From positions 1,776,001 to 1,840,000 of the forward strand of contig NZ_CP139420.1 in assembly GCF_034119845.1 (NCBI RefSeq): 64,000 nucleotides of DNA. Reading direction: 5' to 3'. Below are positions 50,817 through 59,951 of the stretch, in pieces. How positions within the stretch are numbered: position 1 is the stretch's first letter; every line of letters starts with the position of its first letter. Under the pieces are notes generated by a model. That model was not told where the DNA came from and ran no database searches. It saw nothing but the letters and a program-made list of their open reading frames with translations. The DNA is from Flavobacterium sp. NG2. GTDB taxonomy: Bacteria; Bacteroidota; Bacteroidia; Flavobacteriales; Flavobacteriaceae. Position numbers and translations under genes: made by a program.

Positions 50817-51703
50817 TCTTTTATTTCTTTATAAAGAGGTTCATAATGTTGAATATGAAGATGATGGTAATGATTCTTCGTGTTATGTGGAATATGATTT
50901 AGATATTTTTTCTTGCCTTTTGATAAATAAGTCCATCCCAGCATTGATTTCCATCCAAATTTATATAACGCATCATTCCATTTATTCTGTCTTTTATAGT
51001 CTAAGGAATCAGGACTTTTGATGATGTTTAAACTTGTTCCTGAACCACACTCTAATGCTTTATCAATTCGAAGATACTTAAAATCACCATTGTTTCCATT
51101 AATATGACTTTTACTAGGCTTAGATGAGCCGTCTTTATGGCTGAAACCGTTACATCCAATATCTAAATAGTTAACTTCTAACATCGCTCCAAAAAAACTG
51201 GCTAATGTCCTTTCGTTCACATATGATCTGGGGGAGTCAACATTAAAATGGTACTGATATTTCCCTTTTTTATAACTTTTAGGGACTTCTTCCAAGTTAA
51301 TTAGATTTACAGTTTCGCCTTTGGGACCTTTGTATTTTTGAGTTTTGTAAATTCGGAATTCACCTAATTCATGTTGGCCACCTTTGGAGTCTTTGTAGAC
51401 ATATTTATATTTATCTTTAAATTCCTTTTTAATCAATTTCGGAATATACTTTTCTATTGTACCGTTGCTATAAATTGTATAGGTTACAATTGAATTAGTC
51501 TTTTTTAGGGGCTTTTTTTTAGTTTTCTTTTTAACCCGAATCTTGATGCTATCTGTAGCTACTTTATTTGTTGATTTGGTTTTGGAGATGATGGTATCGT
51601 TGATTCTGAAAATACATTCTGTTTCTTTGGCATTTATAGCGGATAGGCCAAACAGTAGAACGAGTAAGGTGATGAAACGAGTATGTATGATATAGGTTTT
51701 CAG
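50813..51703 (-). CDS. Secreted LAS-type (M15/MepA-like) metallopeptidase-like protein, probable CTG start
   Basis: The frame is open from a stop near 51750. There is no in-frame ATG, GTG or TTG before 51436. Starting at the CTG at 51703 gives a textbook signal peptide (MKTYIIHTRFITLLVLLFGL then SAINA) and 296 residues; ATT at 51709 is an alternative. A lysine-rich linker (VKKKTKKKPLKKT) follows. The C-terminal domain has H-x-x-G-x-x-x-D (H200, G203, D207 in SHINGNNGDF) and a late H-x-H (H281, H283 in HHLHIQ), the zinc-ligand pattern of LAS enzymes that cut peptidoglycan cross-links. Target and role are unproven. It is coupled to the downstream lipoprotein gene by a 4-base overlap. Confidence 0.7.
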   Translation of the reverse strand: MKTYIIHTRFITLLVLLFGLSAINAKETECIFRINDTIISKTKSTNKVATDSIKIRVKKKTKKKPLKKTNSIVTYTIYSNGTIEKYIPKLIKKEFKDKYKYVYKDSKGGQHELGEFRIYKTQKYKGPKGETVNLINLEEVPKSYKKGKYQYHFNVDSPRSYVNERTLASFFGAMLEVNYLDIGCNGFSHKDGSSKPSKSHINGNNGDFKYLRIDKALECGSGTSLNIIKSPDSLDYKRQNKWNDALYKFGWKSMLGWTYLSKGKKKYLNHIPHNTKNHYHHLHIQHYEPLYKEIKE

Positions 51704-51770
51704 AGCAATTTTATTTGTGGAAATTAAGACATTTGGGAGTGACTAAATTTCTTGTATTATAATGAAAAAT

Positions 51771-51803
51771 ATAAAGCAAGAACTACGAATGTTCTTGCTT
51801 TAT
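51771..51803. terminator. Terminator between the 486-residue protein gene and the metallopeptidase gene
   Basis: A perfect 13-bp stem ATAAAGCAAGAAC/GTTCTTGCTTTAT with a 7-base loop. It terminates the gene at 51819-53279. Confidence 0.85.
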
Positions 51804-51818
51804 ATCTGTTTAAGAAGC

Positions 51819-53279
51819 TTAATGATTTTCTTCTAAAGATTTATTGGGTTCATAACCAAATAGACAGTCTTTTTTGATTAAGTCGGCAATACCTACAGGA
51901 AGCATACGTTCCCATCCAGGTTTACCGTTATGGATCATTTTCAACACCTCTCTAGAAAACACTTCTAGATTATCAGGGTCGAAATCCTCAATATCAATTA
52001 CTTTTCCATTGAATTTAAAGAATTTGTATAACTCTTTCATTCGTGGATGTACTTTTAAGTTTTGTGAAGTGGTTAATACTCCTTCTTCATCATACATTGG
52101 ATATAAAAATACTTTCATATCTCTGAAGAATAGTTTTCCAAAAGCTTCCAGTATTCCACCACTCAAATGGCGGTAATATTTCTCATCAAAAATATCAACT
52201 AAGTTATTTACTCCCATAGCTAATCCCATACGAGCTTTGGTGTAGTTAGAGAAATATTCAACCACTTTGTAGTATTCTTGGAAATTCGAAATCATTACCG
52301 TTTGACCAAGTGAACAAAGCAATTCGGCTCGATCCATAAAATCACGTTCGTCAATTTCACCATCAGAGCGTAAATTTGAAAGTGTGATTTCGAAAATTAC
52401 CAAAGTGTTCTTCTCTTCAACCTTCTTTTCTTTAAGGAACATATTCAAGGAACGCTTGTACATGTCCATGTTTACCTTGGTTACAGGACGGAAGCTTCCT
52501 CTTAGCGCCAAAATATTTTTTTTGTATAAAATAGCTGCTGGTAAAATGTTTTTTCCATTTGGGTTGAACATAACCGCATCTGTCATTCCGTTTTTTACCA
52601 GTTGTAAACTCATCAAACGGTTGTCTACATCCTTAAATCTTGGCCCCGAGAAGTTAATGGTGTCAATTTCAAGTTGGTCTTTGTCAAGGTGGTCATACAA
52701 GTAGCGCAACAATTTTTTAGGGTCATCGTATTTGTAATAAGCCCCGTAAATTAAGTTTACCCCAAGAATACCTAAAGTTTCTTGTTGCAATCGTACATCA
52801 GTTTCCTTAAAACGGATGTGAAGGATAATTTCGTTGTAATCTTCATCAGGTTCGATTTGGTAGCTTATTCCTACCCATCCGTGTCCTTTGAATTGTTTAG
52901 CAAAATCAATCGTAGCTACGGTATTGGCATAACTAAAAAACATTTTATTAGGATGTTTTTCACGGTTAAGCCTTTTTTCGATTAGGCCTACCTCATGACT
53001 TAGCATTTTTTTAAGACGGCTTTCGGTTACATAACGACCATCGCGTTCTTCGCCGTAAACGGCGTCACTAAAGTCTTTGTCGTAAGCAGACATGGCTTTT
53101 GCAATTGTACCTGACGAACCTCCGGCTCTAAAAAAGTGTCTCACTGTTTCTTGTCCGGCACCAATTTCGGCAAAAGTACCGTAAATGTTTTCGTTTAAGT
53201 TGATGCGAAGTGCCTTGTCCTTTATAGAAGGTATTTGTTCGATGACTTTGTCACCCTTTAATTTTATTTCAGTACCCAT
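51819..53279 (-). CDS. Conserved Bacteroidota protein of unknown function
   Basis: 486 residues, soluble, no signal peptide or membrane helix. Highly conserved-looking stretches include NENIYGTFAEIGAGQETVRHFF, RFKETDVRLQQETLGILGVNL, TDAVMFNPNGKNILPAA and LAMGVNNLVDIFDEKYY, each given here only in part. From memory, database entries for similar proteins are sometimes labelled nicotinate-nucleotide adenylyltransferase, but I see no (H/T)xGH nucleotidyltransferase motif, so that label is not supported by the sequence. The gene is a monocistron with its own -7 box and terminator, divergent from the MBL-fold hydrolase gene, which suggests a housekeeping role. Confidence 0.85.
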   Translation of the reverse strand: MGTEIKLKGDKVIEQIPSIKDKALRINLNENIYGTFAEIGAGQETVRHFFRAGGSSGTIAKAMSAYDKDFSDAVYGEERDGRYVTESRLKKMLSHEVGLIEKRLNREKHPNKMFFSYANTVATIDFAKQFKGHGWVGISYQIEPDEDYNEIILHIRFKETDVRLQQETLGILGVNLIYGAYYKYDDPKKLLRYLYDHLDKDQLEIDTINFSGPRFKDVDNRLMSLQLVKNGMTDAVMFNPNGKNILPAAILYKKNILALRGSFRPVTKVNMDMYKRSLNMFLKEKKVEEKNTLVIFEITLSNLRSDGEIDERDFMDRAELLCSLGQTVMISNFQEYYKVVEYFSNYTKARMGLAMGVNNLVDIFDEKYYRHLSGGILEAFGKLFFRDMKVFLYPMYDEEGVLTTSQNLKVHPRMKELYKFFKFNGKVIDIEDFDPDNLEVFSREVLKMIHNGKPGWERMLPVGIADLIKKDCLFGYEPNKSLEENH

Positions 53280-53309
53280 TTTTTTTGTGTAAATATGGCT
53301 AATATGTCA

Positions 53310-53317
53310 CAAAGTTA
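53310..53317 (-). promoter_or_regulatory. -7 promoter box for the 486-residue protein gene
   Basis: The minus strand reads TAACTTTG (TAnnTTTG), 31 bases upstream of the ATG. Confidence 0.55.
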
Positions 53318-53351
53318 ATGAATTTGATAAGGAAAGAAAGAGATTTAATGT

Positions 53352-53359
53352 TATTTTTG
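53352..53359 (+). promoter_or_regulatory. -7 promoter box for the MBL-fold hydrolase gene
   Basis: TATTTTTG, 18 bases upstream of the TTG start. Confidence 0.55.
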
Positions 53360-53376
53360 TAAAAAATTAAAACGAT

Positions 53377-54141
53377 TTGAAAGTATATTTTTTAGGGACA
53401 GGTACCTCTCAAGGAATTCCAATTATTGGTAGCGATCATCCTGTTTGTTTGAGCAAGGATAGTAAGGACAAAAGGTTGCGAGTTTCTATTTTAATTCAAT
53501 GGGAAGACTATTCATTTGTAGTGGATTGTGGTCCTGATTTTAGACAGCAAATGTTAGCTTCTAATTGTAAAAAAGTAGATGCTATTCTCTTTACGCACGA
53601 ACATGCAGATCATACGGCTGGATTGGATGATATTCGTCCTTTTAATTTTAGACAGGGAGAAATGCCCGTTTATGCTCATACAAGGGTTATTGATAATCTG
53701 AAAATGCGTTTTGATTACGTTTTTGAAACAGTCAATAAATATCCAGGTGCTCCATCAGTTAAGGTGCATGAAGTTGTTAATAATACCAGTTTTAAAATAG
53801 GTAATAAAGAAATTGTTCCTGTAAATGTGATGCATGGTGATTTGCAGGTTTTTGGGTATCGAATAGATGATTTTGCCTATTTAACGGATGTAAAAACGAT
53901 TGAAGTCGAAGAAATCGCAAAACTAAAAAACCTAAAAGTTCTGGTTGTTAATGCGTTGCGTGAAGAACCTCATTTTTCACATTTTAACTTACAAGAAGCA
54001 TTGGATTTTATCGCTTTGGTTAAACCAGAAAGAGCTTATTTGACTCATATTAGTCATATTATGGGTTTTCATGAAGAAGTTCAAAAAAAATTACCTGATA
54101 ACGTTTTCCTTGCTTACGATAATTTAGAAATCACTTTATAA
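53377..54141 (+). CDS. Metallo-beta-lactamase-fold hydrolase, PhnP-like
   Basis: 254 residues from a TTG at 53377, which puts the conserved (M)KVYFLGTGTSQGIP at the N-terminus; no ATG is available there. The zinc-binding motif THEHADHTAGLDDIR is near residue 72-86, a further histidine lies in VMHGDLQVFGY, an aspartate in YLTDVKTI, and a late histidine in THISHIMGFHEE. PhnP-like enzymes are phosphodiesterases for cyclic phosphates, but this group in flavobacteria is not characterised and no phosphonate genes are nearby. The next gene starts 12 bases downstream. Confidence 0.9.
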   Translation: MKVYFLGTGTSQGIPIIGSDHPVCLSKDSKDKRLRVSILIQWEDYSFVVDCGPDFRQQMLASNCKKVDAILFTHEHADHTAGLDDIRPFNFRQGEMPVYAHTRVIDNLKMRFDYVFETVNKYPGAPSVKVHEVVNNTSFKIGNKEIVPVNVMHGDLQVFGYRIDDFAYLTDVKTIEVEEIAKLKNLKVLVVNALREEPHFSHFNLQEALDFIALVKPERAYLTHISHIMGFHEEVQKKLPDNVFLAYDNLEITL

Positions 54142-54153
54142 TTTACTATTAAA

Positions 54154-54654
54154 ATGAAAAGATCATTTTTGCTTTATGCTTTCATTCTGTTGATATTAAT
54201 CAATATTTTTACTTATGCTTTTTATAGTAAAGAAGTAGAGTTTGAGCAAGCACGCTATGAAAGAGTGACTAAAAAGTTAAAAGATAGTTTGACTTCTGTT
54301 TCGACAAAACTAAATGACGCCGCTTATTTTTCCTTAGAAAAAAATGAAAATGCTCAGAATTATTTTGACAATGAAAATGTTCAAAAAGCGATAGCCTACG
54401 AAAAATTGATTCCATATGTGAAGGAGAGATTATTGGATTTGAATTCCAATCCCAAAGGAAATCCTTATACAGGTCAAGACCAGATTGGTGCTAATAAATT
54501 TGTAATCAATAAAATTAAAATCTTAAATCACCGTTGGATTATAGCTGATTATAGTGATGGCGAAATTTGGGGAGAGGTATTGTTGAAATACTTTGTAAAC
54601 GATGACAACTCCATTTCATTTGAAGTGATTCAGTCATTGTTGTATCAGAAATAG
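54154..54654 (+). CDS. Single-span membrane protein of unknown function
   Basis: 166 residues. An N-terminal membrane anchor (about 4-24, SFLLYAFILLILINIFTYAF) is followed by a helical, charged segment (25-90, EFEQARYERVTKKLKDSL) and a C-terminal alpha/beta part ending EVIQSLLYQK. No lipobox or catalytic motif is seen. It is 12 bases downstream of the MBL-fold hydrolase gene, so the two form an operon, and a terminator follows. I do not recognise a named family. Confidence 0.75.
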   Translation: MKRSFLLYAFILLILINIFTYAFYSKEVEFEQARYERVTKKLKDSLTSVSTKLNDAAYFSLEKNENAQNYFDNENVQKAIAYEKLIPYVKERLLDLNSNPKGNPYTGQDQIGANKFVINKIKILNHRWIIADYSDGEIWGEVLLKYFVNDDNSISFEVIQSLLYQK

Positions 54655-54723
54655 AATTAAATACCAATCGTTTTTTGTTGTATTTAGATATTGATGTCAG
54701 AAGGTCTTAAATACATAATGAAG

Positions 54724-54761
54724 ATGCCCCAATAAGTTAGATACTTTTTGGGGCATTTTTC
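54724..54761 (+). terminator. Terminator after the MBL hydrolase operon
   Basis: ATGCCCCA (54724-54731) pairs perfectly with TGGGGCAT (54749-54756), followed by a T run. Confidence 0.8.
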
Positions 54762-55123
54762 ATTATTGGTCTGTTTTTAGGAAGCTCTGTCTATATAATA
54801 TCTAGTTTTTTTAAGGTAAATTTAGTTCAGAAAAGCCTTGTTTTAATCATATGTTCTACTTGTTTACACATATGTTTTATCGGTAATCTATATATTTACT
54901 GAATGTTTATTTTATTGGGTAATATTTTACTATTTAAAGAATATATTGGCTAATTTAATAATGATAATTTTTAACATATTTGATTTGTTTATGTTTTGAA
55001 TTATTTATTATTTGAAATAAGTCTGTATATTTATGTTAAAAAAAGCATAACTTAATAAGTCAAAACCTGTTAATATTAAATTCAAAAAAAACCAAAAAAT
55101 TATTAACCAAATTACAAACAATT
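54762..55123. other. AT-rich leader region of the second SusC operon
   Basis: About 360 very AT-rich bases hold the promoter of the SusC gene at 55124. Several near-matches to TAnnTTTG occur (such as TATGTTTT near 54990) but none is perfect, so no box is assigned. No ORF or RNA gene was recognised. Confidence 0.5.
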
Positions 55124-58100
55124 ATGAAAAAACAAATTACAAGGTATTTAAGAAAGAGCTCGTATTTCGTCTTTTTCCTGACATTGATGAGTGTACAGGA
55201 ATTTTATGCTCAGCAAATCTCAGGCCAAGTTACTGATGAGACCAATCAGGGGGTACCAGGAGTGAATGTACTTAAGCAAGGTTCTGTGTCAGGGATTTCA
55301 ACTGATATAGACGGTAAGTTTAGTATTGCTGCCAAAGAAGGCGATGTTTTAATGTTTTCGTTTATTGGGTATAATCCTCAAAATATTAAAGTAGGAAAAA
55401 ATAAGGTTATAAATGTGAAATTAGTACCAAACGTTGCTTCATTAGAAGAAGTTGTAGTAATTGGATATGGAACGGCTAGAAAAAAGGATTTAACAGGAGC
55501 TGTTTCACAAATTTCTGCAAAATCTTTTGAAGATCAGCCTTTGAGTAGAGTAGAAGATGCTTTACAAGGTAGAGCATCCGGGGTTACTGTTTCTAAATCA
55601 AGTGGAGCTCCTGGAGCAGGTGTTAAAATTAGAATTCGTGGAGTAAACTCGATTACTGGAAATAATGATCCGCTTGTTGTTATAGATGGAATCATTGGAG
55701 GTGATTTGCGTTCTATAAATCCAAACGATATAGCCTCTATGGATATCTTGAAGGACGCTTCTTCTACAGCGATATATGGTTCAAGAGGTTCTAATGGAGT
55801 CATCATGATTACTACAAAAAGAGGTTCAGGGAAAGCTAAGATTGATGTAGATTATTTTACAACAATTTCCGAAGTACCTCGTTTTCTGGATCAATTAAAT
55901 GCTGCTGATTTTGCTACAATTGAAAATGCAAGAAGAGTAAGAGTTGGAGGGTCGCCAATTTTTACCGATGCCGACATCAATGAATTAAAAATTAAAGGCG
56001 GTACCAATTATCAAGATGAAATTTATAAAGTAGGTATTACTAAGACCTTACAATTGTCAGCTTCGGGTTCCGAAGGTAAGATTAGATACTATTTGTCTGG
56101 GAATTATGTTGATCAAGAGGGTATTGTTATTAATACGGGGTATAAAAGAGGGTCATTGCGTGCCAATGTTTCGACAGATGTTACAGATAAATTAAAAGTG
56201 ACATTGAATTTATTTGGAAGTAAAGAAAATACTAAAAATGATTTAAACGGATTTAACCTTTTTCAAGGTAGTCCACTATTAAAAGCGGTTACTTGGGATC
56301 CGACTACTCCTGTTTATGATGCTAATGGAAATTATAATTTAAGGTCAATTAGGGGTATTGGTTCACTTAATGACAATCCTGTTTTTTTAATGAATGAAAC
56401 GGATTTGAATGACTTTAGAAATAGAGTAAGCGGAAACTTGAATTTAAATTATAGTTTTACTAATAACTTTAGTTATTCATTAATCTCAGGGATGACATTA
56501 ACGAACTTTTCATCTCAAAAATATTTAGTAGAGACTCCTGACCATAAGCCTAATACTAGTTATAACTCTAATGCAAATGAAACATATCAAGTGTCTAATA
56601 TTTTAGCATGGAATAAAGATTATGGTAAACATGGAATTAAGTTAACGGGTGTTTATGAATTTTCGGGTTACCAAAATCGAAATAATTCTTTTGCTGCAAA
56701 CCAATTGAGTTTGCCGTTAGGATATTATCTTTTTCCAGCTGTGACTTCAAGTGCGTCACAAACTGCTAATACTAGTTTTAATGAATTAGCAATCGAATCA
56801 GTAATGGGGCGTGCTGAGTATAATTACGACCAAAAATTATTGTTAACTGCTACTGTTCGTAATGATGCTTCGTCTGTTTTTCAAAATAACAAATCAAAAG
56901 TTTTTCCATCATTTGCTTTAGCTTATAATTTTAATGATTTGTTAAACGAAAATAAATATTTGAATTCAGTTAAATTAAGAGCTGGATATGGTGAGGTAGG
57001 AAATGCAGGTATCAATCCTTATGGTTCTTATGGATTACTTGGTAATAACCAATATTCATTTGATGGGACTTCAGCTTCTACAGGGAGTATATTAGTAAGT
57101 TTCAATAACCCAGATTTAAAATGGGAAACTACTAAACAATTTAATGTTGGTCTAGATTTTGGTTTGTTTGATAATATATTAAATTTAGCAATTGATGGTT
57201 ATGTGAAAAACACAACTGATTTATTATTAAATGTTCCCGTAAGTAATACTAACGGAGGGAATAATGGGGCGGTTAGTTTGCTTAGAAATGTTGGGTCAAT
57301 AAGAAATAAAGGTATCGACATCTCATTATCAGGTGATATTTTGAAAGTAAATGATTTCACATGGAATTCAAATCTAAATGTGTCATTTATGAAAAATGAA
57401 GTTGTGGATTTATATGATAATCTAAATTCTATTGACGGTACCTTCTACGCTCCAGGAGGACAAGCTAGACCCGTAAATGTAATTGAAAAAGGACAGCCAA
57501 TAGGTCAGTTATATGGTGCTGTGTTTTTGGGAACTTGGAAGACTACAGACAACATTCCTACAAAACCAGGTGCTTCAACTCCTATTGCAAAACCAGGGGA
57601 TGCTAAATACAAATTAGATGATAAATTTGACCCCGTATTTGAAAGTATAGGGAATGGTACACCTAAAGCACTTTGGGGATTCAACAATACTTTTACGTAT
57701 AAAAATTGGGATTTAAACTTTTTTATGCAAGCAGTAACAGGTTTTGATGTGTATAATTTAGTTCAAGCTTCGATTACTGGAGGTGCTGGAGATTCAAGAA
57801 GTTTTCTAGCAGCTGACCAGGTAAATCAATGGACGGCTACAAATGAAACTGATATTCCTGCCAATTCAACGTATTATAATTCCTCTCGATTTGTAGAAAA
57901 AGGAGATTTTATCAGGTTAAGTAATTTAAATGTTGGTTATACATTTAAAGGAATAAAAGGCGTTGATGCAATCAAAATTTATGCAGGAGGTCAAAATTTG
58001 TTTTTAATAACAAATTATTCAGGTTACGATCCTGAACATACTTCTTCGACACCAGATGGAAAAGGAAATGATGATGTAAGATCGGGAATTAACACGGGAG

Positions 58101-58150
58101 CTTATCCAAATCCAAGGGTGTATAATATTGGTGTAAAAGTTACTTTGTAG
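55124..58150 (+). CDS. SusC/RagA-type TonB-dependent outer-membrane transporter (second locus)
   Basis: 1008 residues. Signal peptide (1-29, ending EFYAQ), carboxypeptidase-regulatory-like extension (about 31-105), TonB-box-like EEVVVIGYG, plug domain (GAVSQISAKSFEDQPLSRVE, then MITTKRGSG), and a barrel ending in ARVYNIGVKVTL-like NIGVKVTL. Its sequence differs clearly from the SusC at 36693, so the cargo is probably different. The SusD gene follows after 23 bases. No glycosidase is present in the visible part of the locus, so the ligand remains unknown. Confidence 0.95.
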   Translation: MKKQITRYLRKSSYFVFFLTLMSVQEFYAQQISGQVTDETNQGVPGVNVLKQGSVSGISTDIDGKFSIAAKEGDVLMFSFIGYNPQNIKVGKNKVINVKLVPNVASLEEVVVIGYGTARKKDLTGAVSQISAKSFEDQPLSRVEDALQGRASGVTVSKSSGAPGAGVKIRIRGVNSITGNNDPLVVIDGIIGGDLRSINPNDIASMDILKDASSTAIYGSRGSNGVIMITTKRGSGKAKIDVDYFTTISEVPRFLDQLNAADFATIENARRVRVGGSPIFTDADINELKIKGGTNYQDEIYKVGITKTLQLSASGSEGKIRYYLSGNYVDQEGIVINTGYKRGSLRANVSTDVTDKLKVTLNLFGSKENTKNDLNGFNLFQGSPLLKAVTWDPTTPVYDANGNYNLRSIRGIGSLNDNPVFLMNETDLNDFRNRVSGNLNLNYSFTNNFSYSLISGMTLTNFSSQKYLVETPDHKPNTSYNSNANETYQVSNILAWNKDYGKHGIKLTGVYEFSGYQNRNNSFAANQLSLPLGYYLFPAVTSSASQTANTSFNELAIESVMGRAEYNYDQKLLLTATVRNDASSVFQNNKSKVFPSFALAYNFNDLLNENKYLNSVKLRAGYGEVGNAGINPYGSYGLLGNNQYSFDGTSASTGSILVSFNNPDLKWETTKQFNVGLDFGLFDNILNLAIDGYVKNTTDLLLNVPVSNTNGGNNGAVSLLRNVGSIRNKGIDISLSGDILKVNDFTWNSNLNVSFMKNEVVDLYDNLNSIDGTFYAPGGQARPVNVIEKGQPIGQLYGAVFLGTWKTTDNIPTKPGASTPIAKPGDAKYKLDDKFDPVFESIGNGTPKALWGFNNTFTYKNWDLNFFMQAVTGFDVYNLVQASITGGAGDSRSFLAADQVNQWTATNETDIPANSTYYNSSRFVEKGDFIRLSNLNVGYTFKGIKGVDAIKIYAGGQNLFLITNYSGYDPEHTSSTPDGKGNDDVRSGINTGAYPNPRVYNIGVKVTL

Positions 58151-58173
58151 AAATAAATCTAAAAATAATACAG

Positions 58174-59802
58174 ATGATAAAATTAAATAAATATAGAAAG
58201 TATATAACCCAGACATTTGTAGTGTCAAGTTTTTTCTTGGGGTTAACCATGACTTTTCAAAGTTGTGCTGACTTAAATGAAGATCCAGCAATTTCAAATC
58301 AAATTATTAAAAAGTATAGTAATGTAACTGAGTTAGAAAATGCAGTAACAGGTATTTATGGTCAATTAAGAAGTGCTGCTTGGATGACTACTTTTTATGT
58401 AAGTAGTTGGGCAGGAGATGATATTACTACTCATGCAGCAAGTAATAAAGCAGATTTTAGAGAATTTGATCAAAGAAATGTAACACCCGAAAATTCTAGA
58501 GTACGTGATACTTGGTCTAATTGTTATTCTATGATTAGAGCAGCAAATACTGTTTTAGCTAGTAGTGAGGGATTGGTGTTGGCAGATAAAGCTGCTCAGG
58601 ATAGATTAATAGGGGAAACATATTTCTTAAGAGGTACTTTGTTTTTGCATCTGACACGTATTCACGGTCGAATTCCATTAACTCTTGATGTTTCAACACC
58701 AGAACCTAAGCTTACTTTGGCATCTCAAGTTGATGTTTACAAACAAATTGAAACTGATTTACTAAAGGCAGAAAGTTTGCTTCCAGCAAAATATCCAGGA
58801 GTAAATCCAGGTGCACCAAGACCTAATTCTGGTTCGGCTAGAGCTTTATTAGCTAGACTGTATATGGATTGGGCTGGCTTTCCTGTAAAAGATAATACAA
58901 AATATGCAACTGCTGCTTCAAGTGCTAAAAAAGTAATTGATGAGAAGGTTTCTCATGGATTCGAATTAGTAAGTAATTTAGAAAACCTTTGGACTGTTGG
59001 AGGAAGGTTTAATACTGAGGGGATATTTACCATTTCTTATTGTAAATCTTGCGGAGTTCCTAACCGTAAATTTGGAATGTTAGGTATGCCAGGTGATTTT
59101 GCAGGTTGGCAAGAAACTTTTGCAGAGATTCGTTTCTTTGAGGACTTTCCTGAAGGACCTAGAAAAAAAGCAACATATATTACAGATATTCCTGTTGAAA
59201 AAGTGAAGCCATTGGATCCTTTAGATCAAACATATAAAGTTAATCTATCAAGTTCATTAATGCGCAGTTGGACTCAATTTACGGACCAACAAAATCCTTT
59301 ATTTAAAAAGATAATCGGGCCACTTTCTGATAATAATTATGCAACTTTTGAAACAGATAGAAATGACTACTATATGAGATATGCTGAAGTTTTATTAATT
59401 TTTGCTGAAGCTTCGGGTAGGTCAGGTAATATAACAGCTGCATCATGGGAAGCTCTAAATCAAATAAGACGTAGAGCTGCAGGTAAGCCTTTTGCAACTG
59501 CAGATCCTACAGTTGATGTTCTTACAGGAGATATTGCGGAACTTGCCTTTACAGAAAGAAAATGGGAGTTAGCAGGTGAGTTTTTAAGGTGGAATGATTT
59601 AGTGCGTATGGAACGTGTACAAGAAGCTTTAGGGAATAGAAACCCAAGAGTTTCAATAGGAACGACTTACACGAATGGAGTTGCTAGTCCAAGACCAATC
59701 ACTACAGCGACTAATCCTATAAAAGGCTCTCTAGGAACAGATAACTATTTCTCTCCTATTCCTGCAGGTGAAGTTGCTAAACACCCTGAACTTAAACCAT
59801 AA
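58174..59802 (+). CDS. SusD/RagB-type nutrient-binding lipoprotein (second locus)
   Basis: 542 residues with a lipoprotein signal peptide (TFQSCADLNEDP, lipid cysteine near residue 31). SusD features are the N-terminal NAVTGIYGQLR, TYFLRGTLFLHLTRIHGRIP, YYMRYAEVLLIFAEASGR and FTERKWELAGEFLRWNDLVRM. It pairs with the upstream SusC. A terminator-like hairpin follows, so the next gene may be transcribed less or from its own promoter. Confidence 0.95.
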   Translation: MIKLNKYRKYITQTFVVSSFFLGLTMTFQSCADLNEDPAISNQIIKKYSNVTELENAVTGIYGQLRSAAWMTTFYVSSWAGDDITTHAASNKADFREFDQRNVTPENSRVRDTWSNCYSMIRAANTVLASSEGLVLADKAAQDRLIGETYFLRGTLFLHLTRIHGRIPLTLDVSTPEPKLTLASQVDVYKQIETDLLKAESLLPAKYPGVNPGAPRPNSGSARALLARLYMDWAGFPVKDNTKYATAASSAKKVIDEKVSHGFELVSNLENLWTVGGRFNTEGIFTISYCKSCGVPNRKFGMLGMPGDFAGWQETFAEIRFFEDFPEGPRKKATYITDIPVEKVKPLDPLDQTYKVNLSSSLMRSWTQFTDQQNPLFKKIIGPLSDNNYATFETDRNDYYMRYAEVLLIFAEASGRSGNITAASWEALNQIRRRAAGKPFATADPTVDVLTGDIAELAFTERKWELAGEFLRWNDLVRMERVQEALGNRNPRVSIGTTYTNGVASPRPITTATNPIKGSLGTDNYFSPIPAGEVAKHPELKP

Positions 59803-59833
59803 ATTTTTAAAAAAGTATAAAAAATATTTACTG

Positions 59834-59868
59834 ACGGTATCACTTTAGGGTGATGCCGTTATTTTTTA
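59834..59868 (+). terminator. Terminator-like hairpin after the second SusD gene
   Basis: ACGGTATCAC pairs with GTGATGCCGT (one G-U pair) around a 6-base loop, followed by a T-rich tract. Confidence 0.75.
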
Positions 59869-59951
59869 AATTTAGAAGCAATAGTTGCTAAATAATTGTA
59901 TTTTTAACTCTGACTTGTTCGGATTTTTTATAACAACAATCATTATTTTTT

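Noticed and set aside
51819..53279. Nicotinate-nucleotide adenylyltransferase assignment
   Set aside because: No (H/T)xGH or ISSTxxR motif is visible, so only unknown function is reported.
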